A stretch of DNA of 45,943 nucleotides from JALZAA01 sp035938395 (GTDB lineage Bacteria; Actinomycetota; Acidimicrobiia; IMCC26256; JACDBD01), in assembly GCA_035938395.1 (NCBI GenBank), contig DASZGY010000072.1:1-45943 (forward strand), read 5' to 3'. Each line of letters opens with the position of its first letter. The stretch's first letter is position 1. Shown in pieces: positions 1-9,055 of this stretch. A model generated the notes under the pieces. The model ran no database searches, was not told the origin of the DNA, and saw only the letters and a program-made list of their open reading frames with translations. The position numbers were made by a program, and so were the translations under genes.

Positions 1-72
1 GGGATCCGGCTCGGGTCGACGTCCCGTCGCCGGCGTCCCCCGAACCCACGCGAGATCAACGGGCTCATTCGC

Positions 73-444
73 TCAGACCTCCCCGACGACGTGCGAGCTG
101 TTGACGGTCACGCGGTAGCCATCTGGATCGCGCATCGTGAAGGCGGCATGGATGCGCCCGCGTTCGATCGGTGAGAGATCGAGACCGCGCGCTTCCCATG
201 CGGCATGCGTGGCATCGACGTCCTCGACCATGAGGTCGAACGGCACGTCCGCGTCCTCGGCGGGCGTTCCCGGCACCAGGACGAGGTGCGTGCCGCCCCG
301 AAGCTCGAGCACGGCGACGTGCTCGTTCCGCTCCACCTCGCGCATGCCGAGCCGCTGCCAGAAGTCGGCCGACCGGTCGACGTCGCCGACGGTCAGCACC
401 GCGTGCCCGATCCAGACCGATGGCCGTCCTGCCATGACCACCAT
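73..444 (-). CDS. VOC (glyoxalase/bleomycin-resistance) family protein
   Basis: The 123-residue product is one vicinal-oxygen-chelate module. It opens with a beta-strand and helix (IGHAVLTVGDVDRSADFWQ) typical of the fold and ends with the usual MRDPDGYRVTV strand. Proteins of this family bind a divalent metal and act on lactoylglutathione, aromatic diols or methylmalonyl-CoA; nothing here fixes the substrate. The start is either the ATG at 444 or the in-frame ATG at 435. It is the last gene of a minus-strand operon, two bases after the thiolase-like gene, so a role in the same acyl-CoA pathway (for example as an epimerase) is possible but inferred only from position. Confidence 0.85.
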   Translation of the reverse strand: MVVMAGRPSVWIGHAVLTVGDVDRSADFWQRLGMREVERNEHVAVLELRGGTHLVLVPGTPAEDADVPFDLMVEDVDATHAAWEARGLDLSPIERGRIHAAFTMRDPDGYRVTVNSSHVVGEV

Positions 445-446
445 TC

Positions 447-1592
447 CTACTCCACAGCGAGGATGGCCGTGCTGGCCGAGGAGAACCAGCCGCCGGTGCC
501 GTTGACGCAGGCGAGCCGGGCGCCCGCCACCTGCCGGCCCGCGGCCTCGCCGCGCAGCTGCCGCACCGCCTCGACGAGCAGGAAGATGCCCCGCATCCCG
601 GGGTGGCACGCGGACAGGCCGCCGCCGTCGGTGTTGGTCGGGAGCGACCCGTCGACGCGCATGGTGCCGCCCTCGACGAACGGCCCTCCGTCGCCCTTCT
701 TGCAGAAGCCGAGCGCCTCGAAGCTGAGCAGCACCATGGGCGTGAAGGCGTCGTAGATCTCGCACACGTCGATCTCGTCCGGGGTCACGCCGGCCCGCTC
801 GAACGCAAGGCGCCCTGAGCGCGCCGCCGGCGACTCGGTGAAGTCCTCCCACTCGCTCATCGTGGTGTGGGAAACAGCCTCGCCGGTTCCCAGCACCCAC
901 ACCGGCGTTCCCGACAAGTCGCGCGCGCGTTCCTCCGAGGTGAGCACGACCGCGCCGCCGCCGTCCGACCGGATGCAACAGTGCAGCGTCGTGAGCGGGT
1001 CGGCGATCAGCGGCGAACCGTTCACGTCGTCGACGGTGATGGGATCGCGGTAGTACGCGTCCGAGTTGAGCGACGCGTTGTGACGCGTCGACACGGCGAT
1101 CTCGGCGAGCTGGTCGATCGTGGTGCCGAACTCGTGCATATGTCGCCGGGCGGCCATCGCGTACTTGGCGATCAGCGTGTGCCCGAACGGCGCGTCGAAC
1201 TGCACCGGACCCCGGCTCCCGAACGAGAGATTGGCTCGGCGGTCGCGCCGTTTCAGATCGGCGCGCGCCGTCGAGCCGTACGCGAGCACGACGACTTCGG
1301 CGTGTCCTTCCGCGATGGCGGCGGTGGCGTGCTCGACCATGAACTCCCAGGTGGCGCCGCCGACGCCGGTGCCGTCGACCCACGTCGGCCGCAGCCCGAG
1401 GTACTCGGCAACCTCGATGGGCGCGAGCAGCCCGGTGCCGCAGGACGCGAATCCGTCGACATCGGTCTTCTCGAGGCCGGCGTCGGCCAGCGCGCGGCTC
1501 GCAGCCTGGTAGTGGAGCTCGAACGGCGACTTGTCGTCGACGCGGCCACAATCCGACAGCGCGGCCCCGACGATCGCGACGCGCCGGCCCAT
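447..1592 (-). CDS. thiolase-superfamily lipid-transfer-like protein lacking the nucleophilic Cys
   Basis: This 381-residue protein has the thiolase fold of the SCP2-thiolase/Ltp group: N-terminal VAIVGAALSDCGR, the middle DGGGAVVLTS strand and the C-terminal LPTNTDGGGLSACHPG loop. At the place where true thiolases carry the acyl-accepting Cys it has GGATWEF (about residue 79-84), so it should not be a normal thiolase. It keeps the Tyr of the Ltp2-type EIYDAF motif (Tyr280), but the second catalytic Tyr of Ltp2 is replaced by His330. It therefore sits between Ltp2 aldolases and non-catalytic relatives. No DUF35 partner gene is next to it. It lies in an operon with a crotonase (8 bases upstream) and an SDR. 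A carbon-carbon lyase or acyl-CoA carrier role is inference. Confidence 0.85.
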   Translation of the reverse strand: MGRRVAIVGAALSDCGRVDDKSPFELHYQAASRALADAGLEKTDVDGFASCGTGLLAPIEVAEYLGLRPTWVDGTGVGGATWEFMVEHATAAIAEGHAEVVVLAYGSTARADLKRRDRRANLSFGSRGPVQFDAPFGHTLIAKYAMAARRHMHEFGTTIDQLAEIAVSTRHNASLNSDAYYRDPITVDDVNGSPLIADPLTTLHCCIRSDGGGAVVLTSEERARDLSGTPVWVLGTGEAVSHTTMSEWEDFTESPAARSGRLAFERAGVTPDEIDVCEIYDAFTPMVLLSFEALGFCKKGDGGPFVEGGTMRVDGSLPTNTDGGGLSACHPGMRGIFLLVEAVRQLRGEAAGRQVAGARLACVNGTGGWFSSASTAILAVE

Positions 1593-1600
1593 CCCGCTCG

Positions 1601-2428
1601 CTATCTCGAGCGCCAGTCGATGCGCGTGCCCGACTCGAACAGCTTCTGGCCTTCGGCGATCGAGTCCTGGTTCGTTCCGAGACCGACGTACGCGTACCCC
1701 AGCCGCAGCGCCTGGCGCGGACCGAGCTCACGCGCGCCCCAGATCGCACGGACGGTGCCTTCGATCGCCAGGGAAGGTTGCGACGCGATCGCGTTTGCTG
1801 CCCACTCGGCCCGCTCGTGCAGCTGTTCCTTGGGTGCGAGCTCCGACACGAGCCCGATCTCGTACGCGCGGCGGGCCGACAGGCGCTCGTAGTTGCCGAG
1901 CAGCGAGAGCCGCATGATCTCGCCGAACGGCATGATCCCCGACATGTGGATGGGCTCGAACGCCGCCGTCATCCCGTAAGTCACGTGCGGGTCGAAGAAC
2001 GTGGCGTGCTCGGCGGCGATGATGAACTCGACCTCGCCGAGCATGTAGAACGCGCCGCCGCACGCGATACCGTTCACGGCCGCGATCACCGGCTTCCAGA
2101 GGTCGGAGCTCTTCGGGCCGATGTTGTCGCCGGGGTCGTTGAACATGAACGGTGTGCTGCCGGAGCCGACGACGTCGGGATCGGTGGTGTCGTCACCCTC
2201 GTCGCCCATCTGCTCCATGCGGTCGATGCCGGTGCAGAAGGCCTTCTCGCCGGCACCGGTAAGGACCACGCAGCGCACGTCGTCGTGGCGGCGGAGCCCG
2301 CGCCACAACGCGTGCAGCTCGCGCTGCATGAGCGAGTTGAACGCGTTCAGACGGTCCGGCCGGTTGAGCGTGACCCAGGCGACGCCGTCGCGCTCCTCGT
2401 AGAGGAGCGTCTCGAAGTCGGTGTCCAC
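1601..2428 (-). CDS. crotonase-family protein (enoyl-CoA hydratase-like, atypical active site)
   Basis: The 275-residue product has the crotonase fold, with both oxyanion-hole segments visible (AFCTGID around 64-69 and NGIACGGAFYM around 119-129). Both catalytic Glu positions of classical enoyl-CoA hydratase are changed: the GGGCE glutamate position is Phe127 and the QPE glutamate position is His148 (in FFDPHVTYG). It is therefore unlikely to be a simple hydratase. Other crotonases with such changes act as hydrolases, isomerases or decarboxylases. It is in an operon with an SDR 6 bases upstream and a thiolase-like gene 8 bases downstream, so a CoA thioester substrate is likely. The exact reaction is unknown. 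Confidence 0.88.
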   Translation of the reverse strand: MDTDFETLLYEERDGVAWVTLNRPDRLNAFNSLMQRELHALWRGLRRHDDVRCVVLTGAGEKAFCTGIDRMEQMGDEGDDTTDPDVVGSGSTPFMFNDPGDNIGPKSSDLWKPVIAAVNGIACGGAFYMLGEVEFIIAAEHATFFDPHVTYGMTAAFEPIHMSGIMPFGEIMRLSLLGNYERLSARRAYEIGLVSELAPKEQLHERAEWAANAIASQPSLAIEGTVRAIWGARELGPRQALRLGYAYVGLGTNQDSIAEGQKLFESGTRIDWRSR

Positions 2429-2434
2429 CGGAGG

Positions 2435-3370
2435 CTAACGCTTCTGCTGTGCGGCGATGCCGGGGTTCACGGTGTGGAAGACATACTTGTTGAGGATGCC
2501 GCCGACGTCGGCCGCATCCCACCGGGCAGGCTTGCCTTCGTTGTCGGTGGCGAAGAACTCCTCACCCATCTGCCACGGCTGGTACACGCACAGCGAGTTG
2601 CCGACCATGCGCAGGACCTGGCCGGTCGTCGGCTTTGACTCGTCGGAGGCGAGCCACGCGACCGCCGGCGCCGAGTTTCCCGGGTTCATGCCGTCGAACT
2701 CGGTGTACTCCTCCGGGTTCTTGATCGTGATGTCCTGACGGGCCTGGCCGACCATGCGGGTGAAGCCGCCGGGCCCGATGCAGTTGGCGCGGACGCCGTA
2801 GCGCGTCAGCTCGAGGCTGGCGATGATCGTCATCGCCGCGATCCCGGCCTTGGCCGCGCCGTAGTTCGACTGGCTCGCCTGGCCCTGGAGGCCGGCGCTC
2901 GAGACCGTGTTGACGATCGACCCGCTCGGTTGGCGGCCTTCCTTGGACTCGGTGCGCCAGTACGCGGAGGCGTGGTGCATGGTGCTCCACGTGCCCTTGA
3001 GGTGCACGCGGATGACCGAGTCGAACTCGTCCTCGCCCATCGTGAACAGCATCTTGTCCCGCAGGATCCCGGCGTTGTTCACGAGCACGTCGAGCTTCCC
3101 GAACGCCTCGACGGCGGTGTCGATGATGCTCTTGGCGCCGTTGAAGTCGGCGACGTCGTCGTAGTTCGCGACCGCCTCGCCACCCCGGCCCTTGATGACG
3201 TCGACGACCTCGTCCGCTGTGCGCTTGTCGGCGCCCTCACCCGTCACCGAGACGCCGAGGTCGTTCACGACGACCTTCGCACCCTGGTCCGCGAGCTCGA
3301 TGGCCTCGCCCCTCCCGACGCCGTTGCCCGCGCCGGTGACGATCGCGACCTTGCCGTCCAGCAACCCCAT
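2435..3370 (-). CDS. SDR oxidoreductase, HSD17B4/Rv3548c-like
   Basis: This 311-residue short-chain dehydrogenase has the nucleotide-binding TGAGNGVGRG motif near the N-terminus, NNAG, the catalytic Ser of TVSSAG and the YGAAK Tyr/Lys pair. The VNDLG insertion after strand 2 and the long C-terminal extension are features of the HSD17B4-type (3-hydroxyacyl-CoA or hydroxysteroid dehydrogenase) group, which includes mycobacterial Rv3548c and Rv3502c of the steroid regulons. It is the first gene of the minus-strand operon. The ATG at 3370 is preceded by GGGGAGAAGG, a usable ribosome site. A TGAC-N6-GTCA palindrome lies 30 bases upstream, just past a TACCGT box at 3413-3418 on the minus strand. 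The substrate cannot be assigned. Confidence 0.9.
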   Translation of the reverse strand: MGLLDGKVAIVTGAGNGVGRGEAIELADQGAKVVVNDLGVSVTGEGADKRTADEVVDVIKGRGGEAVANYDDVADFNGAKSIIDTAVEAFGKLDVLVNNAGILRDKMLFTMGEDEFDSVIRVHLKGTWSTMHHASAYWRTESKEGRQPSGSIVNTVSSAGLQGQASQSNYGAAKAGIAAMTIIASLELTRYGVRANCIGPGGFTRMVGQARQDITIKNPEEYTEFDGMNPGNSAPAVAWLASDESKPTTGQVLRMVGNSLCVYQPWQMGEEFFATDNEGKPARWDAADVGGILNKYVFHTVNPGIAAQQKR

Positions 3371-3399
3371 TTGCGCGTCCTTCTCCCCGCGTTGAAAAC

Positions 3400-3413
3400 T
3401 GACGTCGGCGTCA
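3400..3413. promoter_or_regulatory. palindrome TGAC-N6-GTCA, putative operator in divergent promoter
   Basis: The sequence TGACGTCGGCGTCA is an inverted repeat with 5-base arms around TCGG. It lies between the divergent SDR (minus) and MaoC-type hydratase (plus) genes. On the minus strand it directly follows a TACCGT -10-like box, so a bound protein would cover the start of transcription. The same TGAC-N6-GTCA layout recurs at 21538-21551 and 30184-30197, also in divergent gaps. Confidence 0.55.
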
Positions 3414-3503
3414 CGGTATCGCGGTCGTTCACGCGCACGTCAAACAGCGCGGGGGACCGCTCGGAGTGCGCGTGGACCGCGCAAGAGAGCTTGGAAGGGA
3501 CGG

Positions 3504-3998
3504 ATGGCCCTCGACAGCAGCGTCATCGGCAAGCCGACCGGTGCACACCGTGTGACGATCGAGCGCGGGCCGGTCTCCAACTTCGCCCGCGCGCTCAAGG
3601 ACGAGAACCCCGTGTACCACGACCCGGCCGCGGCCGAAGCCGCCGGGTTCGGAGGGATCCCGGCCCCACCGACGTGGTCGTTCGCGATGCAGTTCTGGGG
3701 GCGCTTCGCCGAGGACCAACCGGAGGATCCGTCCGGCGGCGAGAACCCCATGCACCAGGTGATGGGGGAGTTGTTCGCCAAGGGCGGCCTCGTGCTCCAC
3801 GGTGAGGAGGAGTTCACGTACCACCGACCGATCGTGGTCGGTGACGTGCTGGTCGGCGAGGGACGCATCGTCGATCTGTACGAGAAGGAGAGCAAGGACC
3901 GCACGATGACGTTCGTCGTGACCGAGACCGTGTGGCGAGACGAGAAGAGTGGCGAACCGGCGGTCACTGAGCGCTTCAACTTGATCCACCGCTCGTAG
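3504..3998 (+). CDS. MaoC-like hydratase, FAS1-type dehydratase (hotdog) domain
   Basis: The 164-residue product is a single hotdog domain of the MaoC N-terminal (FAS1-like dehydratase) class. The (R)-specific hydratase motif is present as KDENPVYHD, giving likely catalytic Asp33 and His39. The later GIPAPPTW segment is typical of mycobacterial HadA/ChsH1-like proteins. It would add water to an enoyl-CoA, or remove it from a 3-hydroxyacyl-CoA. The ATG has GGAAGGG a few bases upstream. It is followed after 23 bases by an SDR gene, so hydration and oxidation steps may be encoded together. Such proteins often work as heterodimers; no second hotdog partner is adjacent. Confidence 0.9.
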   Translation: MALDSSVIGKPTGAHRVTIERGPVSNFARALKDENPVYHDPAAAEAAGFGGIPAPPTWSFAMQFWGRFAEDQPEDPSGGENPMHQVMGELFAKGGLVLHGEEEFTYHRPIVVGDVLVGEGRIVDLYEKESKDRTMTFVVTETVWRDEKSGEPAVTERFNLIHRS

Positions 3999-4021
3999 GC
4001 GGGCGTCCAGGGGGGCATCGC

Positions 4022-4798
4022 ATGGGCCGGCTCGAAGACCGGGTCGCCATCATCACGGGCGCGGGACAGGGCATCGGGCTCTCGTACGCCAAGCGGTTCC
4101 TCGACGAGGGCGCCAAGGTGGTCGTCGCCGAGATAAACGAGGACCGCGCCGCGTCGGCGATGGAGCAGCTCGACAAGCTCGGAGACACCGCGTTCGTCCA
4201 GACCGACATTTCCGACGAGCAGTCGACGCTGGCGTGCGCAGCGAAGGCGAAGGAGCAGTTCGGCGGGATCGACATTCTCGTCAACAACGCCGCGCTCTAT
4301 TACGACATCGACAACGAGCGCAACGACTACGGGTACCTGCAAAAGGTCTTCAGCGTGAACCTCCACGGTGCCTGGCTGATGGCACGGGCGTGCGCGCCGA
4401 CGATGGTCGAGCAGAGCTGGGGGCGCATCATCAACCAGTCGTCCGGCGCGGCGTACCTGTACAACATCGTCCCGGAGGGTGAGTTTCATGAAGTCTCCGG
4501 GTTCACGTACAGCCAGACGAAGTGGGGAGTCGTCGGGCTCACGAAGTTCCTCGCGTCGCAGCTCGGGCAGTACAACATCACGGTGAACTGCATTGCGCCG
4601 GGCGTGACGATGACCGAGGCGACGAAGAAGATCGTTCCCGAAGCGTTCATTGACCTGCTGCCGGCGATGAGCGCCATGAAGCGCAAGCTCGAGCCGGAGG
4701 ACCTCACCGGCACGGCCGTGTTCTTCGCCAGCGACGACGCCGCCCTCGTGACCGGGCAGGTGCTGTGCGTGGACGGCGGCTCGATCATGCCCGCCTGA
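4022..4798 (+). CDS. SDR family oxidoreductase
   Basis: A classical 258-residue short-chain dehydrogenase: TGAGQGIG cofactor loop near residue 13, NNAA, catalytic Ser in NQSSGAA, the YSQTK Tyr/Lys pair, and the C-terminal VTGQVLCVDGG strand. It probably oxidises a hydroxyl group with NAD(P), most simply the 3-hydroxyacyl-CoA made by the upstream MaoC-type hydratase. The two genes appear co-transcribed. It ends 26 bases before the convergent membrane-protein gene. No close family assignment beyond SDR is possible from reading alone. Confidence 0.9.
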   Translation: MGRLEDRVAIITGAGQGIGLSYAKRFLDEGAKVVVAEINEDRAASAMEQLDKLGDTAFVQTDISDEQSTLACAAKAKEQFGGIDILVNNAALYYDIDNERNDYGYLQKVFSVNLHGAWLMARACAPTMVEQSWGRIINQSSGAAYLYNIVPEGEFHEVSGFTYSQTKWGVVGLTKFLASQLGQYNITVNCIAPGVTMTEATKKIVPEAFIDLLPAMSAMKRKLEPEDLTGTAVFFASDDAALVTGQVLCVDGGSIMPA

Positions 4799-4824
4799 CG
4801 CGTCGGGTCGGCGACCGCGACCGG

Positions 4825-6045
4825 CTAGCGCGCCAGAAGGCCGGCGTCCTCGACGCCGGGGATCGGGACGCCGAAGGCGCGACCGTGGCGGTCGACGGCG
4901 TCGACGGTGTGCGTGTTGGTGGCGACGAACAGCCATGCCCCGTCGTGACTCCAGGCGAGGGCGGGACGGGAGGTGGCGACGGGGTCGGCCACGAACGGGG
5001 TCACCTCGCCGGTCTCCGTGTCGACGATCGTGCCTCGTGATCGGGCGCCGTCGCTCTCGACGACGGCGAGACGTCGGCCGTTGTCCGTGAAGGCTGCGGC
5101 GGCGACGCCCCCGCTGCTGAGCGCATTGCCGATCACACGGTGCTGCCCCGAGGTCGGGTCGTCGAGGTACAGGTCGCACTGGCGCGCGACGCATCCCGAC
5201 GGCCGGCTCGCGACCACGTTGCGGCTCGCGGCGACGAACAGCGCATCGGTACGGAAGGTCGACGGCGGCTCGGCCGGGCGCGCCGGGTTCCACGTGGCGA
5301 GGGAGCGCGTGCCGTCGGCACCGAGTCGGTCGACCACCACACCGTCACCGGCAGCGCCGCGGACGGTCGCGCTCCCACCCAGCACGGCGGCCGGGGTCGT
5401 CTCGACGCCGTCGAGGCCGAGCTCGCGCGCGACGACGCTCCCGTCGGCCGGGTAGGTGAGCATCCATACGCGCGCGGCGTGGTGCGAGGGATACACCTCG
5501 ACCGCGGGCCCGATGCTCACGGCAGGCCCCTGGAGCGACAACGGCACGACGTAGGCACGATGGTCGACCACCACGACCGTTTGGTCGCCGCTCGTCGCCG
5601 CAGCCGTGATCGGTCCGGCAGGGAGCTCGGCGACGGACCCGGTCCGGACGTGCTGACCGTCGACGGCGAGCGTGTGCAAGCCGTCGGGCGCGAGCAGGAG
5701 GAGCGTCGCGCCGGTCGTGCTGTGCAGTCCGGGAAGTCGCTGCGGCGTCACCTCACGGGGCGGTTCGACGCGATCGCTCGTCGAACGTTGGAGCAGCCCA
5801 CCGAGCACGAAGAAGACCGCCAACCCGATGAGAATCGCGATCGGGATTTGTCTCGAGCTGTCGTGCACCCGGCGCCGGATCCACTGTGGCCCGGGCGGGA
5901 CGTATGCGTAGCGATCCTCGGTGCGGATGCCGAGCTCGGTGTCGTCGAGGTCGACGACGGGGAGGGCTTCGCCGGCGTCGGCGTCGCACGCCGGGCAGCC
6001 CCGGACGTCGGTGGCGTGCTCGGCCCCGCACTCACGGCACCGCAT
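4825..6045 (-). CDS. zinc-ribbon, single-TM, beta-propeller-like membrane protein
   Basis: I do not recognise a named family. The 406-residue product starts with a four-Cys zinc ribbon (Cys3, Cys6, Cys17, Cys20), then an acidic linker, then one hydrophobic segment at about 67-85 preceded by Arg residues. The remaining roughly 310 residues are rich in short beta repeats with GDQTVVVVD- and DGAWLFVATN-like blades, suggesting a WD40/beta-propeller domain. By charge the ribbon would be cytoplasmic and the propeller outside. Two Cys in CVARQC could form a disulfide in the external part. It is divergent from the LLM oxidoreductase with only 17 bases between start codons. A sensor or scaffold role is a guess. 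Confidence 0.85.
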   Translation of the reverse strand: MRCRECGAEHATDVRGCPACDADAGEALPVVDLDDTELGIRTEDRYAYVPPGPQWIRRRVHDSSRQIPIAILIGLAVFFVLGGLLQRSTSDRVEPPREVTPQRLPGLHSTTGATLLLLAPDGLHTLAVDGQHVRTGSVAELPAGPITAAATSGDQTVVVVDHRAYVVPLSLQGPAVSIGPAVEVYPSHHAARVWMLTYPADGSVVARELGLDGVETTPAAVLGGSATVRGAAGDGVVVDRLGADGTRSLATWNPARPAEPPSTFRTDALFVAASRNVVASRPSGCVARQCDLYLDDPTSGQHRVIGNALSSGGVAAAAFTDNGRRLAVVESDGARSRGTIVDTETGEVTPFVADPVATSRPALAWSHDGAWLFVATNTHTVDAVDRHGRAFGVPIPGVEDAGLLAR

Positions 6046-6062
6046 GGGTTTACGGTACTGCC
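6046..6062. promoter_or_regulatory. symmetric shared -10 box for two back-to-back leaderless genes
   Basis: The 17-base gap holds TACGGTA at 6051-6057. Read on plus, TACGGT is followed by six bases and the GTG at 6063. Read on minus, TACCGT (6057-6052) is followed by six bases and the ATG at 6045. Both spacings fit a -10 box whose start point is the start codon itself, so both mRNAs would lack a leader. No ribosome site fits in the gap. Confidence 0.5.
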
Positions 6063-6902
6063 GTGCAGTTTGGCGTGACGATGTTCGCGACGGATCAGGT
6101 GATGCGCCCGGACGACCTTGCGCGTGCGGCGGAGGAGCGGGGGTTCGTGTCGCTGTACGTCCCCGAGCACACCCATATCCCGGTCAGCCGGCGCACCCCG
6201 CCGCCGTCGGGCGACGCGGTCCTGCCCGACTACTACAAGCGGGCGTTCGATCCGTTCGTCGCGATGGCGATGGCGGCGGCGGCAACCGAGTCGCTCCGTG
6301 TGGGAACGGGCATCTGCCTCGTCGCGCAGCGCGACCCGATCGTCACTGCGAAGGCGGTCGCGAGCCTCGACCACCTCTCCGGCGGCAGGTTCGTCTTCGG
6401 CGTCGGGTTCGGGTGGAACGCCGACGAGATCGAGGATCACGGCGTCGAGATGCGGAGCCGGCGCGATCTCGCCCGCGAGCACATGCTGGCCATGCAGCGG
6501 TTGTGGGCCGATGACGTAGCCCGCTTCGAGGGCGAGCACGTGCACCTGCCCCCGAGCTGGTCGTGGCCCAAGCCGACGCAGAAACCGTGGCCTCCCGTCC
6601 TGATCGGTGGCGCGGCGGGACCGAAGCTCTTCGCCCACGTCGCCGAGTACGCCGACGGTTGGATCCCGATCGGGGGCGCCGGCGTGCGCGAGGCGCTGCC
6701 GCAACTCCACCGGGCGGTGGAGGCGGCCGGCCGCGATCCGGCGACGGTGCGCGTCGTCCCGTTCGGAACGATCCCCGACCCGGGCAAGCTCGACTACTAC
6801 GCGTCGATCGGCATCGACGAGGTCGTGCTGCGCGTGCCGAGCGGCGGCCGCGACGCCGTGGTGCCAGTGCTCGACGATTACTCCAAGCTGGTCGAGACGT
6901 GA
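6063..6902 (+). CDS. LLM-class (F420-dependent type) oxidoreductase
   Basis: The 279-residue product has the luciferase-like monooxygenase barrel of the actinobacterial F420 subgroup: FGVTMFATD strand 1, the YVPEHTHIP segment carrying a histidine typical of cofactor contacts, the RVGTGICLVAQRDP strand/loop, the GGRFVFGVGFGWNADE loop, and PVLIGGAAGPK for phosphate binding. Members reduce or oxidise substrates with F420 or FMN. The GTG at 6063 is chosen because it begins the conserved first strand and lies six bases after TACGGT. Its TGA overlaps the GTG of the Gfo/Idh gene, so the two are translationally coupled. The substrate is unknown. Confidence 0.88.
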   Translation: MQFGVTMFATDQVMRPDDLARAAEERGFVSLYVPEHTHIPVSRRTPPPSGDAVLPDYYKRAFDPFVAMAMAAAATESLRVGTGICLVAQRDPIVTAKAVASLDHLSGGRFVFGVGFGWNADEIEDHGVEMRSRRDLAREHMLAMQRLWADDVARFEGEHVHLPPSWSWPKPTQKPWPPVLIGGAAGPKLFAHVAEYADGWIPIGGAGVREALPQLHRAVEAAGRDPATVRVVPFGTIPDPGKLDYYASIGIDEVVLRVPSGGRDAVVPVLDDYSKLVET

Positions 6903-7897
6903 GCGCGACCGACCGGGTGCGCATCGGCATCCTGGGCGCGGCACGCATCGCCCCGGGCGCGTTGATCAAGCCCGCCCGGGGCGTGGCCGAGGCCGAGGTG
7001 GTGGCGGTGGCCGCGCGCGACCCTGCCCGCGCCGAGAAGTTCGCCCGCAAGCACAAGATCCCGAAGGTGCACGCCACGTACGAGGACGTGATCGCCGACG
7101 CCGAGGTCGATGCGATCTACAACCCGCTGCCGAATGGCCTGCACGCCGAGTGGACGCGGAACGCGCTCGCAGCCGGCAAGCACGTCCTGTGCGAGAAGCC
7201 GTTCACGTCCAACGCCGCCGAGGCCGAGCAGGTCGCGACGGCCGCGGACGGCACCGGGCTCGTGGTGATGGAGGCGTTCCATTACCGGTACCACCCGCTG
7301 GCGCAGCGGATGCACGACGTCGTCGCCGGCGGCGAGCTCGGCAAGCTCGAGCGAGTCGAGACGACGATGTGCATCCCGCTCCCGATGTTCAAGGACATCC
7401 GCTACCAGTACGACCTCGGTGGTGGAGCGACCATGGACGTCGGCTCGTACACCGTTCACCAGCTGCGCTTGCTCGGCGGCGACGCGCCCAAGGTCATCAG
7501 TGCGCATGCTCGCCTCCGGTCGCCGAAGGTCGACCGCTGGATGCAGGCCGACGTTCGGTGGCCCGAGGGTCATACCGGTCGCATGACGTGCGCGCTGTGG
7601 TCGAGCACACCTCTGAAGCTGACGATCCGGGCGTGGGGGGAGCGGGGTGAACTGCGCGTCTTCAACCAGACCGGTCCGCAGTTCTACCACCGGTTCACCG
7701 TGCTGCGCGACGGCAAGAAGCACCGCGAGAAGTTCCCGCGCAAGTCCACGTACGCCTACCAACTCGAGGCGTTCACGAACGCGGTACTGCACGGCGGGCC
7801 GGTCCTCACCCCGCCTCCCGACTCGGTGCAGAACATGCGCGTGATCGACGCCGTCTACCGCGCCGCCGGCCTCCCGATCCGCGGGGAGAGCGAGTAG
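6899..7897 (+). CDS. Gfo/Idh/MocA family NAD(P)-dependent dehydrogenase
   Basis: This 332-residue protein has an N-terminal Rossmann domain (GILGAARIAPGA), the family signature EKPF after VLCEKP, and the C-terminal alpha/beta domain with the GGATMDVGSYTVHQLRLLGG segment. The family oxidises sugars, inositols and trans-dihydrodiols. Its start (GTG at 6899) overlaps the end of the F420-type oxidoreductase by four bases, indicating a two-gene operon. It ends three bases from the convergent fadA6. The dihydrodiol-dehydrogenase branch fits the EAFHYRYHP segment, but I cannot separate branches reliably. Confidence 0.88.
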   Translation: MSATDRVRIGILGAARIAPGALIKPARGVAEAEVVAVAARDPARAEKFARKHKIPKVHATYEDVIADAEVDAIYNPLPNGLHAEWTRNALAAGKHVLCEKPFTSNAAEAEQVATAADGTGLVVMEAFHYRYHPLAQRMHDVVAGGELGKLERVETTMCIPLPMFKDIRYQYDLGGGATMDVGSYTVHQLRLLGGDAPKVISAHARLRSPKVDRWMQADVRWPEGHTGRMTCALWSSTPLKLTIRAWGERGELRVFNQTGPQFYHRFTVLRDGKKHREKFPRKSTYAYQLEAFTNAVLHGGPVLTPPPDSVQNMRVIDAVYRAAGLPIRGESE

Positions 7898-7900
7898 CCG

Positions 7901-9054
<1,154 letters not shown>

Positions 9055-9055
<1 letters not shown>

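Noticed and set aside
73..1749. Long 558-codon minus-strand frame joining the VOC gene with upstream sequence
   Set aside because: Only the last 123 codons encode a recognisable domain. The rest is Arg-rich and antiparallel or out of frame to the thiolase-like gene, a common effect of high GC.
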